NCBI RefSeq assembly: GCF_965638725.1 | Contig: NC_134961.1 | Location: 6,664,641-6,728,640 of the forward strand | Length of the DNA: 64,000 bases | Direction: 5' to 3' | From: Aptenodytes patagonicus | Taxonomy: Eukaryota > Chordata > Aves > Sphenisciformes > Spheniscidae | Shown here: positions 1 through 13,502 of the stretch, piece after piece | Layout: every line of letters starts with the position of its first letter | Numbering within the stretch: the first letter of the stretch is position 1 | Notes under the pieces: model-generated | The model's input: only the letters and a program-made list of their open reading frames with translations | Database searches by the model: none | Told to the model about the DNA's origin: nothing | Made by a program: the position numbers and the translations under genes

Positions 1-2119
1 AATGATGTAGGGAAAGTAGCTTTGCAACATGAAAGCGGCTCTGATGAGCCACCTGCCCGGTGTTTCCCTTTGCTTTGCTGAACCTTCTCTCCGTCTCTCA
101 ACAGAAATTACTTGGAGCCAATTGCTACAGTCTGCAGGTATTTCTCGTTTCTATTTCGCATCGAAGGCAGCCGTCAGCATTTCCACCAGCTCTTAGAAAT
201 TGTTTGTTTGTTTTCAGAGGAGCTTGCGATAAAGACTCGTAAAAACTAGGGTTACAAAATAGCTAGAAATTTGGCTCGCTCCTCTCTCCCCCCGGCCAAA
301 GGAAGATGCTGCAATTCTCCAGATAATTTAATTGACAATGACCCCAGTGCCGGGACTTTCCTGGGTGACCCTGGCACGGAGGTGATGCCCGTGCTCTGCC
401 TCACCCTCCCTTCGCTCTGGCCCCGTCTCCTCGGAGGAGCTGCAAAAATTGGTGTTGTCCTCTTGAAACACCCAGCGAACAGTTACAGAGGCAGCCTGGA
501 GATCGGAAGGTCCTTGGAGACAAACGCCAGGAGCTTTTTTTTTTAAAAGCTCTTAAGTGTTATTGGGTATAATCTTACAGTTCTCTGCAATTTAAAAGGT
601 CAGAAGTTTGCTCCCGAGCAGTGGTTGGGATAAACAGAAACCAGCCCGGCACGGGATGTTGGTGGCCGCAGGGTTTGTCCCTTCTGTACAAGTGGACTTT
701 ATAGACAAATTTTGCAGAGAGGGGAAAAGAGCCACAAATCAGCAGAATGAAACCCAGGATGAAATGGTTTGGATTTGAAGGAAAATTCCCACTGAAGCAT
801 CTCACGATTCCCAGTCACCGCCTGATGAAAATCTCTTTAATTTCATCTTCCTTTTTTTTTTGCAACCCAGATTTTGTTATTGTTACTGAAACAGTTATCT
901 TCTGTGGAAACTTACTTTGCCAAATAAGAAGCCAGGAAAAGGAGAAAAGTTCAAGCGGGGAAATGTCAGTGGACTCTGCTGCTCATTCTCGCTGCATCTG
1001 CAGATTGCTCTCAGCAAACAGGGACCGAGGGGCGCACCAGCCATTAATTTCAAGAATTCAAACCCAGTTGTGATTTCCCAGAAGGAGATAAAAATCTCGA
1101 GGTAGGGCCAGGTTCACCAGGCACGCACGCCCAGCGGCGCGGGCAGCACCTGCAGGCAGAGGCGCCCGTTGCTCAGCTGAGCTGAGCTGCGATGCAGCAG
1201 CAGCGTTTCGGATGTCCCTGAGAGATAGGCACGGCAGATCTTTTAAGTTAAATGAAGTGATTTCTTTCCTCAGGCTTGCTAAAAATAAGAAGTAATAAAA
1301 TGATCCAGTAGAATGATTTATTGTCATCAGTAAAGCAAGGAGGGGATGAACGGAGGAGCTGTGTATGGCGACTGCCTGGGTGGCTCCTGGGAGCTCGGCC
1401 TGGGGGGGACTTTGCACAGGGGCGAGCAGAGCCCCTCTTTGCACCCTAATGTTTTTAGGCACATCCCAAATTTGCATTTGGGAGGGAGGCAAAGTCTGTT
1501 GCTCGTGCAGGATTCATTCACGGGCCAGGGGCGTTCATGGGAGTAAAATGCTTGAAAAGACCAGGGCTGTCTGCAACCAGTATGTGCACCGGGAAGTGCC
1601 TTTTTCTGCTCGTGTTTTGTTTTTAAGGCGACACGGGAGCCTGTTCTCCCCTGCTACGTCCAGGAGGCTCAGCCCCTGCCCTGGGAGGGCTGCAGATCCA
1701 TCGGGATGCGGGGATGGTTCCTGACTCTTTCCCTCTGCCCAAAACATGACCGTCACTGCCCGCTGTCCAAGCCGCAGGGCTCGGATGTGCCAGGCTCCTT
1801 ATGCAGAAAAAAACCCAGAAACTTTGGAGTTTCACCTGGTAAAAACCTGCCTGGAAGGCAAGTTTCTCGTGCAACCGGTGGCTCAGCCTGATGCTTGGCC
1901 TTCCCTGCACGACCTCTCCTTTCCCAGCACTCGGGATGCCGCAGGTTTCCCTTACTGCCCGTCTTTTAATGTCTGTGGGGTTTTCCTGCTCCTGCATGAC
2001 CTGGGGTCCCCTGGGGTTGAGCACCCACGAACAGGAGCCGCTCCTTGCTCCCAGCTCCCCGTGGGGTGCAGCCTTGCCTAAGTGTTTGCAGGCTGAAGGT
2101 GTCGAACAGACTTAAATTA

Positions 2120-2330
2120 GTTCCTTAAAGCTGCATGTAGTTATGCTCAGCAGCATTACAAGCTCTGATATGTGTTTTTATTGCAGCTTATTAAAGCATC
2201 AGCGGTCGAGAGTTTATTTTTGATGTATTTTATTGCATGATGATTTACAATAAGCTCTTAAAGAATGCACAGTCATTGCTTCTAATAATCATTTAATACA
2301 TATTCATAAAGCATTTCTTAATGGTACCTT
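2120..2330. promoter_or_regulatory. Candidate conserved noncoding element, AT-rich with homeobox words
   Basis: An abrupt AT-rich island in GC-rich intron. It contains TTTTATTGC twice, AATAATCATTTAATA, TTCATAAAGC, and TTATTAAAGCATC. These are typical of HOX/CDX and POU/homeodomain binding sequence in developmental enhancers. There is no ORF or repeat signature. The call rests on composition and motif density only; conservation was not tested. Confidence 0.28.
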
Positions 2331-2496
2331 CATTCAGAATATTTTATTGGAAGCGACATGCAGGCCAGAGTCTTCTGAGCTGCGCGAGACTGACACAAGG
2401 TCTGATACAGAGAAATAATTTTTTGCTCATCTCAGGGTGCAGTGCTGCAAACCTCCAGGTAACCTTTAACTTCTTCGGAGGTGCAGTTCTCCAGGC

Positions 2497-2526
2497 AAAA
2501 AAAAAAAAAAAGAAAAAAAAGAAAAA
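2497..2526. repeat. A-rich tract
   Basis: Runs of 14, 8 and 6 adenines split by single G bases. It could be a simple repeat or the decayed tail of a retroposed sequence, but nothing upstream looks like a retrocopy. Confidence 0.85.
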
Positions 2527-5500
2527 AGCTGTGTTTAAGTGTCTGAGGGGTCAGGCAGCTTCAGCCAGTGCTTTGCATTGAAACCTGGGGCAGCTGATTT
2601 GTGGGGAGGGAAAACGCGTCGCCTGGATTCCCCAAAGAGTTAAAATAACTTCAGGCAGAGTTAAAATAGCTTGGGTTTGGTTTGTTTGTTTAAGTGTTTT
2701 CTTGACTGCTGATTGTGCAAGTGTTAGTGATGGCAATAGGATCACCAAGTATGGCACGAACGTTTATCTGTCTGAAAACTGAATCTCTAATTACAGAGAG
2801 AATCCCTGAGACTTTATAACAGGAGAATCCCTTGGAGAAAGCCATCGTAATACAGACAGGTTGCCTTGCTACCCAAATGTCAGGAGAGGGGATCACGCTT
2901 TGTTTGAAACCCTGATGTAACCTCAAAATGAGGTTTCTCGTAGCGGCACTTGGACCTGGTGGTGATTGTGTTTCATCGTAATGTGATTTTATCATATGTT
3001 TGGACAAATCCAGGGAGAAGAGATGGATTAAAGGACTTTGATGGTCTGGTCCCAGACTGGTAAATTTAGGTGGGGACAAGGGGGAAGGTCAGAACTTTTG
3101 GGGGTAAATTGCTGAAGTTTAAGCAATGATGATATTTAGGCTTTACTTACTTTTTCTTATCAATCGAGCTCAAAGCACTTTGAAAAAAGAGGTTGTTTGC
3201 TTCCTCCTGGTTATAGAGACGGGGAAAGAGAGACACAAAATGGCAAAGTGTTTTTCCCAAACACCACTCTAAAGCAGAGCCCCACCGGCTGCGTCCCGTG
3301 CTGGTCCTGTGCCCGTCGACTCTAATTCTCCGTACAGAGGAAAGCAGCAGCGCTGGGCAGAGGAAAATGCGCTCCGGACAGAGTTACATGGGTAGGTGCT
3401 CGGTCTGGTAAAAACTAAGCTGGTAGAAATCAGGTTTCTTTATGAAATGAATGAAAAGAGAAGGAGAAATTTGCAGTGAAATAGTCAGGGTTCAATACTT
3501 TGCTCACCTTGAACGGAGATCCTGCGTGTGCTGTGTCAGGGTGCTTGACGAACGTGTGCTGGGCAGGTAGTTTCATTAGCTTTGCGTAACTTCAGTGTGT
3601 GATCTGAACGTGTGCAGCCATCGCCAGTCTCCGGATACAGGAGGCTTTCTTTGCTTTAGGTGTCCTGCTCTTCCTGATGTGCTAATAAGGAATAACGAAA
3701 CCTTTAATTGGATGTTGGGGAAAGATTTGTCCTTGGAGCTCTTACCTCTCTCCGTAGAGAGGGTTTTGTCCTTTTTCCTGGTGTTCATTTGCAGGGAAAG
3801 GGTGGATTGCCGTCAATTTGGGTGTTTCGGTCCAGGCTGGAAGGACCTCCCAGGGCTGCTGCGGGACTCGGCAGCCCCCCGCAGCCCCCGGCTCCTGGTG
3901 CCAGCTCAGACCTGGATCCTGGGAGGCTGCATTTTGCATTTTGTCCCAGCTTTGTCACCCGGCGCTGAAACCCTCGGGGGCTGAGCAGCTGAGCTTCTTG
4001 CCTTTATCTGGAAAGAGCCGCGGGCTCCTTTCCGCGAGCGGGGAGCCCCAAGCGCAGCAATTTCCTCCTTCCCCCAACACACCAACACCTCCGCTAGCGA
4101 GAGCGACGTGCATGCACACATACAAAAGCAAGGCTTGTATACAAATGCCGCTGGCAGTTGTGTAGTGTGGAGTCATTAACATTTAGGAAGCTGTGATTAT
4201 ATAAGAAAACAAGAAAATAAATCAGCAGATACTTTGTCTTCCTGTTTAAATGTCCATCGTGGGATCCAGCGGAATGGTTTCGCTTAAAAGGAGCATCAAG
4301 TGCTGTTTTGAGCAGGGGCTGCTCTCGGGTGCTTAATCACAAAGGCAGTAATTGACTGTCATACCGCTTTCTTTCTCATTTTTATTTTCATCATTCATCG
4401 CCCAGAGAGAAAAAAAAAAAAAAAGAGCTGACAGCCAGAGAGAATAAGAGCAAGTGCTGCTGTAGGGCTCCCCGGGAGCCAGCGTGGGTGTCACCTCCTC
4501 CGCGTGGCTTAGTGCCACCGAGGGGGACGCAGCCACCGGGGAGCCACGCATCGGCAGAGCGGCTGCGTGTGGGTGCACGGCGTCGGTGTGCTTCTCCGTG
4601 ATGGGCATTAGAGACTTTCCCCATCAATTCTTTGCTTAAATGTTTTCCAGCAGTTTGTTGGGCGATGAAGCACAATTCCCAAATTTAAGTCTGTTGCAAT
4701 TAATGAATTCTAGTCCACAAGCAAATGGGTTTTTTTTCTTCTTGGATTTTTTTTTTAAAGTTAAATATATTTCTCTACGTGCCTTAGAGCTAGAGCATCT
4801 TCTGAATTTTCAGCCTTGCTCTTTCCGGAGCGAGTTGTACAGCTCTGCACCCGACTTCTGCTCTGGTCCCCGCCACCCGCACCGTGGCCCAGAGCTTTCC
4901 CTTCCTCTGCCTTTGCAAGCTCTTTCTCTCCCTTTTTTCCCCCAAAACCCTTTTTCTCTTCCCCCTGCAGACCCCGCTGGACAGGCTGCCCTGTTGTCCC
5001 CGTTCCTGGCTGCCCACCCGCAGGGACCAGCCCCAGCGCAGTGCCCTGCGGTACCAGGGGACTGGCGGGGACTGAGACACTTTCTCAGAGCTAATTTGAG
5101 GCAAGAAAGGCACAATTAGATGCACATTTCAGGCCTTCATGACATTTGACTAATTGAGAGGGGAATTGAGAGTTATTTTTACTCAGTGCAGAATCTGGAG
5201 ACGGCAAAATATTTTTCTTTCTGGAAAAGTTGTTTGGCTGTTGAGCACGGCCAAGCGAATTTCGCTGTCGCCGCAGCTCTGCAAAGGCCGCAGCAAAGCG
5301 CCGATTATCCAACACAGTCAGGAGAGGAACAATACTAAAAATTACAGCTCTCAGCACCAAACCACCACGTCCTGCCTGGGGAGAGGGATCGTTTCCATCA
5401 GTCAGGAAACATCAGATTCCCCCCGCAGCCGTCACCGCGGGGACCAAGGGCTACGGCGAGTCTGTTGTGCTGAGTCCGGTGTTAAAAGTGCCATATCATA

Positions 5501-5878
5501 GTGCAACATTTTGGGTGGAGAAAAGTGGATTATGGGATCTAACTCATGGATAGAAGAAGCAGTGGCAAGTTCCCTTGCGAGGCTGAGGAGTTTCTGCTGC
5601 TTACAGCCAGATAGGAGCAATTTTTTTAAAGGATTCTGGTTTTCTTGTTGGGGATGGCACTATTATTGTATGGTTTGGTTTTTGCTTGCAGACAGACTGG
5701 GAACTTTCTAATGGTTTCATGGTGAAAAATGGGTTTAGCAAGAGCATCAGCTCAGGTGCATGGTAGGAAGCTGTAGGAGAACTGGACACAACTGGGCTGT
5801 GGACACAACAAGCCATTGAGAGGCAGATGCACAGGAGATGTTGAGGTCCTGGTCCCCAAACTGGTATTTACAGTGAGA

Positions 5879-5905
5879 AACATCAGGACCTCTGGTCCTG
5901 ATGTT
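5879..5905. repeat. Perfect inverted repeat, 12-bp arms, 3-nt loop
   Basis: AACATCAGGACC, TCT, GGTCCTGATGTT: a perfect short palindrome-like hairpin. It is too short for a microRNA precursor and is not near an exon. Confidence 0.85.
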
Positions 5906-8302
5906 AAAACCAGAAGAGAAGGCTGTCGCCATTCTCACCTTGTTCAGTGTGTGGAGAAGGGCACAGAAGTCTTCTAGGGGACAGGTTTGCTTCAATAGCT
6001 GCAGTTGAACCCAAGGAAACACTGTAGAAGGTCAGTGGAGTAAGTCTCCCAGATGATCTTGAGAATCTGTGCCACACAAGATTTTACAGACATGGGTAAC
6101 TTCATAACTGGGGATCTCTGTCTTTGCCGTCGACAGAAACAGCAGATCCTTCCCGGTGCAGATGCTGAGCCGCTGGCATGATGGGAGGCAGGAATATGTA
6201 GAAATGCATGACCCATGGGCAGGGTGAGGGATGCAACGCACTGTGCCCTTCTCGTTTACCACCCGTGAGAATGACTGCCATGGACCAGCGGGAGAGAGAA
6301 GAGATTGCCTTGTAGCATCACACCCACCTGCGGAGAATTCTCTTGGGTACAACACAGAGCGAGTCTGGGATATCCTATCCAGAGTCTCTCAGTGAGAACA
6401 GGTAGAGAAAGCAATCACGTCAAAACCACAGGGGTGCAAGATCTGTGTTCATTAGGGCTGCAATTAACTACGCTAAATGAGTTTTGGTACCACCAGGTCT
6501 TAAGGGTTTTCATCAGGTTAAGAGCACTGCAAGTTGGTATCTTAACCAGGTTGGGTGTGTGCTGGTGGCTGGAGCTTCCAGAAAGTCCCCAGAGGAGGAG
6601 ACACACAAGGAAAAGTTAGGAAGAGCCTGAAGCGCCGGTGTCCGCACCATCAAATGTCCTCCTTGTCGGGAGCAGCGAGGCCAGTGACAGCTCTCTGGGC
6701 AGCTCAGAAAGCAGCACGGCTGACTTGGGGCTGGAGGTCAGACGTTGCATTAGCTCCGAAAAGGACAACTCAGGCACCGTCTCTCTCTGCTGGCGCTTTG
6801 TAAACCTTTGACCCGTTCAGTCACACCGAATGTTAAAAAGGCCCAGAATTAACCTAGAGAAATGGGTTTAGGTATTTCCCTGGATTTATTATGCACGTTT
6901 AGTGACTTGAACATCGAGTACGTTGGTGCTAAATCCGTGAGACAAGTTCTCCCAGAGGAGGACGGCAAAGTCTTTTCAAAAGGATTGCCCATGCTGCTTC
7001 ATGCGAGTGTCTTTTCTCATTTTTCCCAGCCTGTCTGTGCTTGCAAATGAATTGTTACCTGTCTGATGTTTGGTTTTGTATCCACGTCATGACAGACAGT
7101 TCTCTCATGCCAGAAAAGGAGGTTGGCATATACAGCCAGAACACCTCCAGAAGAGTTCAGCCCGAGGTGGGAATCGCTGCATTGGGCTTGTATTTATTGC
7201 TTTCCAGCTTATGTGCTAAGCCTGGAAACCTTTCTGCAGCTGCGTGCGTCCTATGATGCCTTTAGCTTTTATTTGAACACCGTGTTTTATCTTTGTTCTG
7301 TTATTGAATGGGAGAAGCACCAGATGTGGGTTGTTCTTTGCTCAGCCCTGCCGTCCTGCCTGCACAAAATACCAACTTCTCATTGCCACAGAGTTGCCCA
7401 GTTAAAGCTGAAAGCCCTGGGTTCATTCGCTATTGAAAAATAAACCCAAGATAGTACTTTTTAGAAGAAGAAAACTGAGACGAAGAAAACTGCACTGGCA
7501 GAACTTGAGAAATTGGGGTTAATCATCTGTGTGCCACCAATTACCATCATTATATGTTTCCTTGGTCCCGACTTGCCTCTGAAATAAGTGTAAATAATAC
7601 CACTGGTGATGTCCTGGGAATTCCCCTCCAGCCCCATCACTCGCTGCTGAGCCCATCCTCTCCCTGCCATCAGCAGCATTGCATCCTCCCCTCCTGATGC
7701 GTCAGGCTCGCCCTCCCTTTACTGCCCTGCCCGCTCTTTAAGCCTGGGCGAAATCCGCAGGAGAAGGCACGTTTCAGAGCTGTGCTGGATTGGGGCCAGA
7801 GCTGGTTGAGTTTACAGATGTGCTTGACCAAGTACTAAACCCTAAATGCCGACAGTCGCTGTTGCAGCTTAAGGTTAAAATGCCCATCAGCACTCTGAGC
7901 AAAAAGCCTCTTCCCTGCAGCACCCTCCAGAGGCAAACGCAAAAAGGAGCCGGGTCAAATCCAGATGATCTCTATCAAAATTTAAAGCCCGGTTCGCAGA
8001 GTCTCTCGGCAGCCTTCACCTCGCTCTGGCTGGTAGCTGTCGCTCTCCATTGCAAACATCCACTGAATTTTATAACCATTGAGCCCGAGTAAAAAGCAGC
8101 TAGCAGCCAAAAAACCCTCCACAAGCTCATTTCAGCATCCAGGTCAATATTTGTTCTCCTTTGGCTCGCTGCAGTCCTGCTTGGGTCAGGAGGAGTCTCT
8201 CCACGGACAGCAGCGGGCTGGGGGTCAGACCCCAAACTCCCTGGGCAGCCGATGTTCGCCCGGGGAGCCCATGCCGGGACCCCGACCCCCCCCGCAGCGC
8301 TT

Positions 8303-8325
8303 CGCACGTACCCTCTGTACGTGCG
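8303..8325. repeat. Perfect inverted repeat, 9-bp arms, 5-nt loop
   Basis: CGCACGTAC, CCTCT, GTACGTGCG. Both arms contain the GCACG/CGTGC core used by bHLH-PAS factors. It lies in CpG-rich intron sequence. Confidence 0.85.
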
Positions 8326-9189
8326 GGTCTGATGTCCGAGAGCCTCTCCCAGCCCTGCTTTCCCAATCATCTCTTCTGCTCCGCTGGCAATAACACTTGC
8401 TGAGAGCCCGAGTCGGGCACGTGTGCTCCCAGCAGAACGCGCTTTGGATTTCCTGCGCGGCGGGGGCGGATGCAGTAAGTTGGAGCATCCCCGATGCTGA
8501 GCCCAGCCCGGTGCCTGTCTGCCCACCGCGGGCGTTGTGGGTCTTGTTTGTGTCTGTGCACACTGAAAAAAATCCGAGAGGTTGAGTTTTATGTGTTTTC
8601 CCCAAAGCTTTGCTAATGTCCATGTGCACCCCAGGGCTGTGATCGTTTTACCTGGTGATTTGCCGACACGCTCTTTTGAAAGCTGTAAGTGGTGCTGAGG
8701 AGGGGCCTCATTAATACCGAAGTGTGTTTATTAGACAGGGAAACCAGATGAGTAATTATCTCTCAAGGTAGGACCAGAGTTTGCTGCAATCTTTCCAAAT
8801 AGCTTTAACTGATCATTTTTTTCTGCTATTAGCAAGACATTGCTAAATAAATATCCTCTTGGAGACCTGATGCATCAGGAGATAAGCTGGTGGGCCGCAG
8901 CTCTGTTTCCCTTGGCCCAAACTCCGCTGTTCCCTACGGGCACATCCCTCCACGGGGGTTGCATGGGTCAGCGCTGGGGACGCGACAACTGCCCGACTCG
9001 GGTCAGACCTCCGTCTGATAGGCATTGGTTGTAATTGCATCCTCTGGTCCCGTAAGTTTTCTTCACGCCAGTGACATCCAGCGTGGAGAGCGGCATCGTG
9101 CCCTTCCCCGTTGCATCATGGCTACCAGCAGTACCTGAACTTGCCCAAGGGCAGCCCTCAGAAACCTCCCGCGTTTGCCAGTATCACCA

Positions 9190-9400
9190 ATTGACTCCAG
9201 CTAACTAGAGAGGGAGGTAATGAATTTCAGCTGTTTACCTCTTTAAAAAACTCGTTTCTGTTTAGACATAATTATCTAGCAATTTCTAAGAAAGGCACCA
9301 TTGATTGCAGAGCTGAATTAGCATTTTGTTGCGTTGGCTCTGACAACCGCCTGCACTGATACAAGAGCACTTCATGAACATTAACTCATTTAAAGTGTAA
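9190..9400. promoter_or_regulatory. Candidate conserved noncoding element
   Basis: Evenly mixed AT-rich unique sequence between GC-rich flanks. It includes GACATAATTATCTAGCAATTT, ACCATTGATTGCAG (a PBX-like TGATTG word), GAATTAGCATTTTG, and AACATTAACTCATTTAAAG. It has no repeat or coding signature. The texture is that of vertebrate conserved noncoding elements, but this is inference only. Confidence 0.26.
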
Positions 9401-12400
9401 ATTGCAACTCCTTTTTCATTTTCCAGCATGGGACCCGGCTAGGCAAAGCTTTGCCTGCGGCTTCTCCAAGCATCTCCCGTGCCTGTACAACACCAGAGAG
9501 CTGGAGCTGCCGGCAGGTGAAAGGGAGAGAGCGAGGCTTCCCTGTTTTGGGAGAAATTTTGGGTGCTCCCACCTCCGTGCAGCAATGCTGCGGGGTGAGG
9601 ATCGCAAGGACGGGTTAGAAATGTGGCTGCAGTGGCGGTGACACCACCTTGGGGCAGAGTTGGGCCAGTAAAGACGCTGAAATTCAGGGGCCCCGCTGCC
9701 TGTGCCGGGCCATATGGGTAATTTTGCTCTTGCAGAGCTGCCCTGCTGCAGGCAGCCCGGGGCAGGGGGGGATCGCTGCCCTCCGCATCAGTGGGAACCG
9801 AATTTGGCAAAACAGCCGGAGGAGAATCACTGCCCGGCGCAGGAGCCGGCTGCGGGATGGGGAGGCAGGTCCCTTCACCCCTCCCTCATTCTGCGCTTGC
9901 CCAAGCCGCTGCACCCAAGTTGTTTTCCACTAGTTACGAAATATGGCTGATAATCTTTCCCTCCTTTGCAAAACTTATTAAAGCCCAAGGACGTAAAGGT
10001 TTATACAGCAGCAGAGTAATATTATTAGTTTAATCTCCCAATTTTATGAAAAACAAGCCTGGTTTTAATAAAACCCCATCCCTTCCCAGCTAGCCCCCAG
10101 TGCCAGCATCAACCCAAGGTGAGCAATTAAGACAACCTGGGCTGGCCCAGGTTAACGCCAGCCGCAGTTATCTCCTCGAGAGCTGCACTTCCCAAGCTGC
10201 AGCAGGCACTGCCGGTCCAGAGCTGGGGCAGAGCTGGACTGATGTGCTTCCCCTCTGACGCTGCATCAGGATCCACTGCACCATCAGGGCACAATCCTGC
10301 AGCTCTTAAGTTGCTCGTGAAGCCAGTTAGTCTTTTCTAGCAGGTTTAATCCCAAATGGCATATCGTCCGTGTGTTGTTGCAGCGATCGGTGCCCCGGTT
10401 TGCAACGGTGGAGAAGGCGCGGAAGGCTCCCCGAGCTCGAGCGCCCCGTGAAATCCATCACTGCTTTGCCCCTGCCTTTATCTTCACGCACAAAGCAGGG
10501 CCCAAGCGTGTTATCTGAGTCGCTTTATTCAGCCAGAAAGCCTCACGATAAATACGCTGCTCTCTCCTCTTTGTAAAAGCTCCTGCCCATCACCTTGCGT
10601 GCTGTGGCAGATTTTCCCTTTAACCTTGCAGGGATAGGGGGGTTGGTGCATTGGGAAGGACTTTGCAGTGGAAAGCAGCGTTGCATGCGTTCATCACGGG
10701 GCATCTCTGATGTTCATTTTAGTGCAGTTCAGGAAAATGAAGAAAATACAATAATAATTTGGCCGCCCCAGCACACTTGGCTTGGAGTTTTCCCAATCCC
10801 ATTCGGAACGGTTGGAAAGCGAGGCGTTGCGATGTGCAGATCCTCTCAAAACAGAGGCTCCACGCACCCCACCTTGCAGCAGACTGGTTTAAGTTTCCTG
10901 TGGTTTTTCGGGGTTTTCCCTTGTTTTGTCCTTCAGCGGGTTGTGTGGCTCTGGAAGGAGCTGATATTGCTTTGTCCCTCTCTCAGGCTTGAAACGTGTA
11001 CGTTTTACTGGGACGGAGCGTGGAGCGGTGCCTGCGCTGGGCACTGCTGGCCCCTGGGGTGGCTTCGCTGCGAAACGCTGACTGTCCAGGTGAAATGCAA
11101 TAGGGTTTTCTCTTTTGCAATACCAAGCTGGGCTTTTCAGGGCTTACACCCAAGCAGATATTCGGGTGTCTGCCCATTCCCAAAGGATATGGGGCTCGTG
11201 CACGGGCCAGGATTTGGGAATGGCTTTGCTGGTCCGTCCTAGGGCAGCCCCAGGCTGCTGCTGCACGGCTTCGATCGCCTCCCGGCTGCCCCCCAGCAGT
11301 GGAGGAGCTGCCGTGCAGCTCGCGTGACAGATCCCATGTCCCCACCATCAGCACCATTTTCCTCTCACCCCCTCACCCCCTTCCTCTCCATCCCACATTC
11401 CCAAGAGCCACATCCTAAGTAATGCTGTTCCTAACCCCTTCGAGCCCTCCTTTGCGGGAGCGGAGCTGCTACGTGCAGCCCGTCCGTGCTGACCGTGACA
11501 GCGTGAGCCCTGTGCAATCCCACAGTTTGTGGGTTTTTTCCCCAATTTGAGACAACAGGCCCGGCCTGCCGGCATCCCCCGAGCATCACCCCGGCAGCAC
11601 CGAGGAAACACCTACCCAGCCCCTCAGCTGGTCCTCTCTGCCAGCTGCAGCTATCAGTACCCACCACTAACGATCAGGGGCTTAACGAAGCATGAGGCAG
11701 CTGGCTGCTCTCCAACCTGGCCTGCTCAGGAGGGAGAGGGAGAAACTGCGCTGATGTTTCTCGTGGTTGCAAGCCCAAATTTCTTTGCTCATCCCTGCCC
11801 CGGGCTCTGCTTCTCAGGCGCCGGATTTGCAGGCAGCGGTGGGACCCCTGCAAGGGACAGGGGGTCTCTGCACCCATCTACTGCCTGCGAACGGGAGCAT
11901 CCTCCCAGGGAGCCCTGCTGATGCCGGGGGGTCTCCAGGCTGTGAGAGCACTTGAGGTAGGACAGCTTGGGGACAAGGGTGCAAAGGGGGGGGGACAAGA
12001 GGGTTAAAGCTTTTCATCACCTCTCCCGGAGCTGCCCTCCGCACGCCTTCTCTGCAGCTCCTGCTCTCTGCTCCTTGTCGGGCTCATTTCTCGTGTGTCA
12101 GAATAATGCTGTTTTGTTTGGGTTGCAAACGCTGCAGGGGGAATTTTTAAAAAGTTTTCTTTTATTGCTGTTTGGAAAAAAAAAAAAGCAGCCCAATAAC
12201 TTTTCTATTAATATCAAGCTTTGTAAGTCTTTGGTTGGTTTGTTTACAAAAATCTCTCGTTTTGGATCTAAACTACTTCACAGTGTCCCTTTGAATATGT
12301 GTTAAAATAGATCTCGGTTTCATTCCACGCATTTTGGGGAGGATATGAAGCAATTTCACTTGTCAGCCGTGAGCGGGAGATGGATGGGGCCATTCCTCGA

Positions 12401-13409
12401 CCGGTCGCTGTCTGGGGAGGGGGAGCAGAGCAGCGCTCGGGAGCTTCGCTCCCCTCCTCTCGGTGCTTAGCGGGGAGGATCTGACTGGGATGATAGGTTT
12501 TAAATGAAAAAATAATGCCGAAAGAAGAGCCTTACTGGGGACCCAGATGATTTCTGCACTGACCGAACTCCTTGCATGCCACGCTGCCTGCGTCTGTCTG
12601 AAGGGCTCTCCAGCCAGCACAGATATTTGGGGATTGTGATGCAGGGCTGAAAAAAGCTGGAAAGGAAAGCCCATCTCCAGCAGCGTCCTTACCACGGGCT
12701 CCCCAGCCCCTCCTGCTCGAGGCCGGCTGGACCATGCCAATAGGAGGGAAGGATCAGGCCCTCGGTGGGACGTGCACCCACGGGGGGAAATGTGAGCATC
12801 GCTTTTTGCTCGCTGCTTTCAGCTGGGCTTTTGTGGAGCTGCTTTCCAGATGCAGACCCGACCCCCCAGTACTGTGAGCCCCCCGTGGTGCCATCACAGC
12901 CCCGGTGCTCGGCGCTTCCTCCCCACCTGTAGCTCTGAGATAGGTGGGAGAGAGACTTGGCTCATTCGGCATCTGCTGTCACCCGACCGGCTGTCCTAGC
13001 TGGCCACGCCAGCACGGCCCGGCTTTTGCAAGCCAGAACAAGATAATCTGAGATAATGCAGTAATGCATCTCCCTTCCTTCAGGATGCAGCTGGAGCTCT
13101 GGGCCGACTCGATTCTCCGGATTTCCCTCGCCCCATCCTGCGCCAATTCCCTTAGGGTCTGCTTCTCCTTCCCGCTCCCTTTGCCTCTGTTCCTCATGAC
13201 CCTGGTGCTTTGTTAGCAGTGCAGGTGTTAATGAGCATTACAGGAATGAGGAGCCTGGGTAAAGAGTATGCTCAGCAGTGCTGCCGGTGTCGGCACTTAA
13301 AGGACTCACGGTCCCCAAACCGGGCGCGCCGCGCTCCTCCCTGCGGCGCTGAGCAGCACAGAGCGTCATTAGCAAATGCAATACCAGGCTCTGCTCATCA
13401 ACGCAGGGG

Positions 13410-13502
13410 GTTAAAAAAAAAGAAAGAAAAAAAAAAAAGCCCCAAAAAACAAATCCACAAAACTGAAACTATTTTGCACCAAAACAATAATAAAAAAAAA
13501 AA
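13410..13502. repeat. A-rich low-complexity region
   Basis: Several A runs of 9-13 bases with sparse G, C and T, including AAAGAAAGAAAAAAAAAAAA and AATAATAAAAAAAAAAAA. It is low complexity and no source element is recognisable. Confidence 0.85.

Noticed and set aside
6370..6379. ATATCCTATC as a possible U12 5' splice site for the long intron
   Set aside because: The frames upstream do not encode the conserved Cav3 N-terminal stretch before IS1.
8851..8860. ATATCCTCTT as a possible U12 5' splice site
   Set aside because: It is preceded by stop-rich sequence and no Cav3-like coding.
10595..11242. 215-codon ORF on the + strand
   Set aside because: No domain, no family similarity recognised, Trp/Gly/Cys-rich translation typical of GC-rich intron, and no splice or start context.
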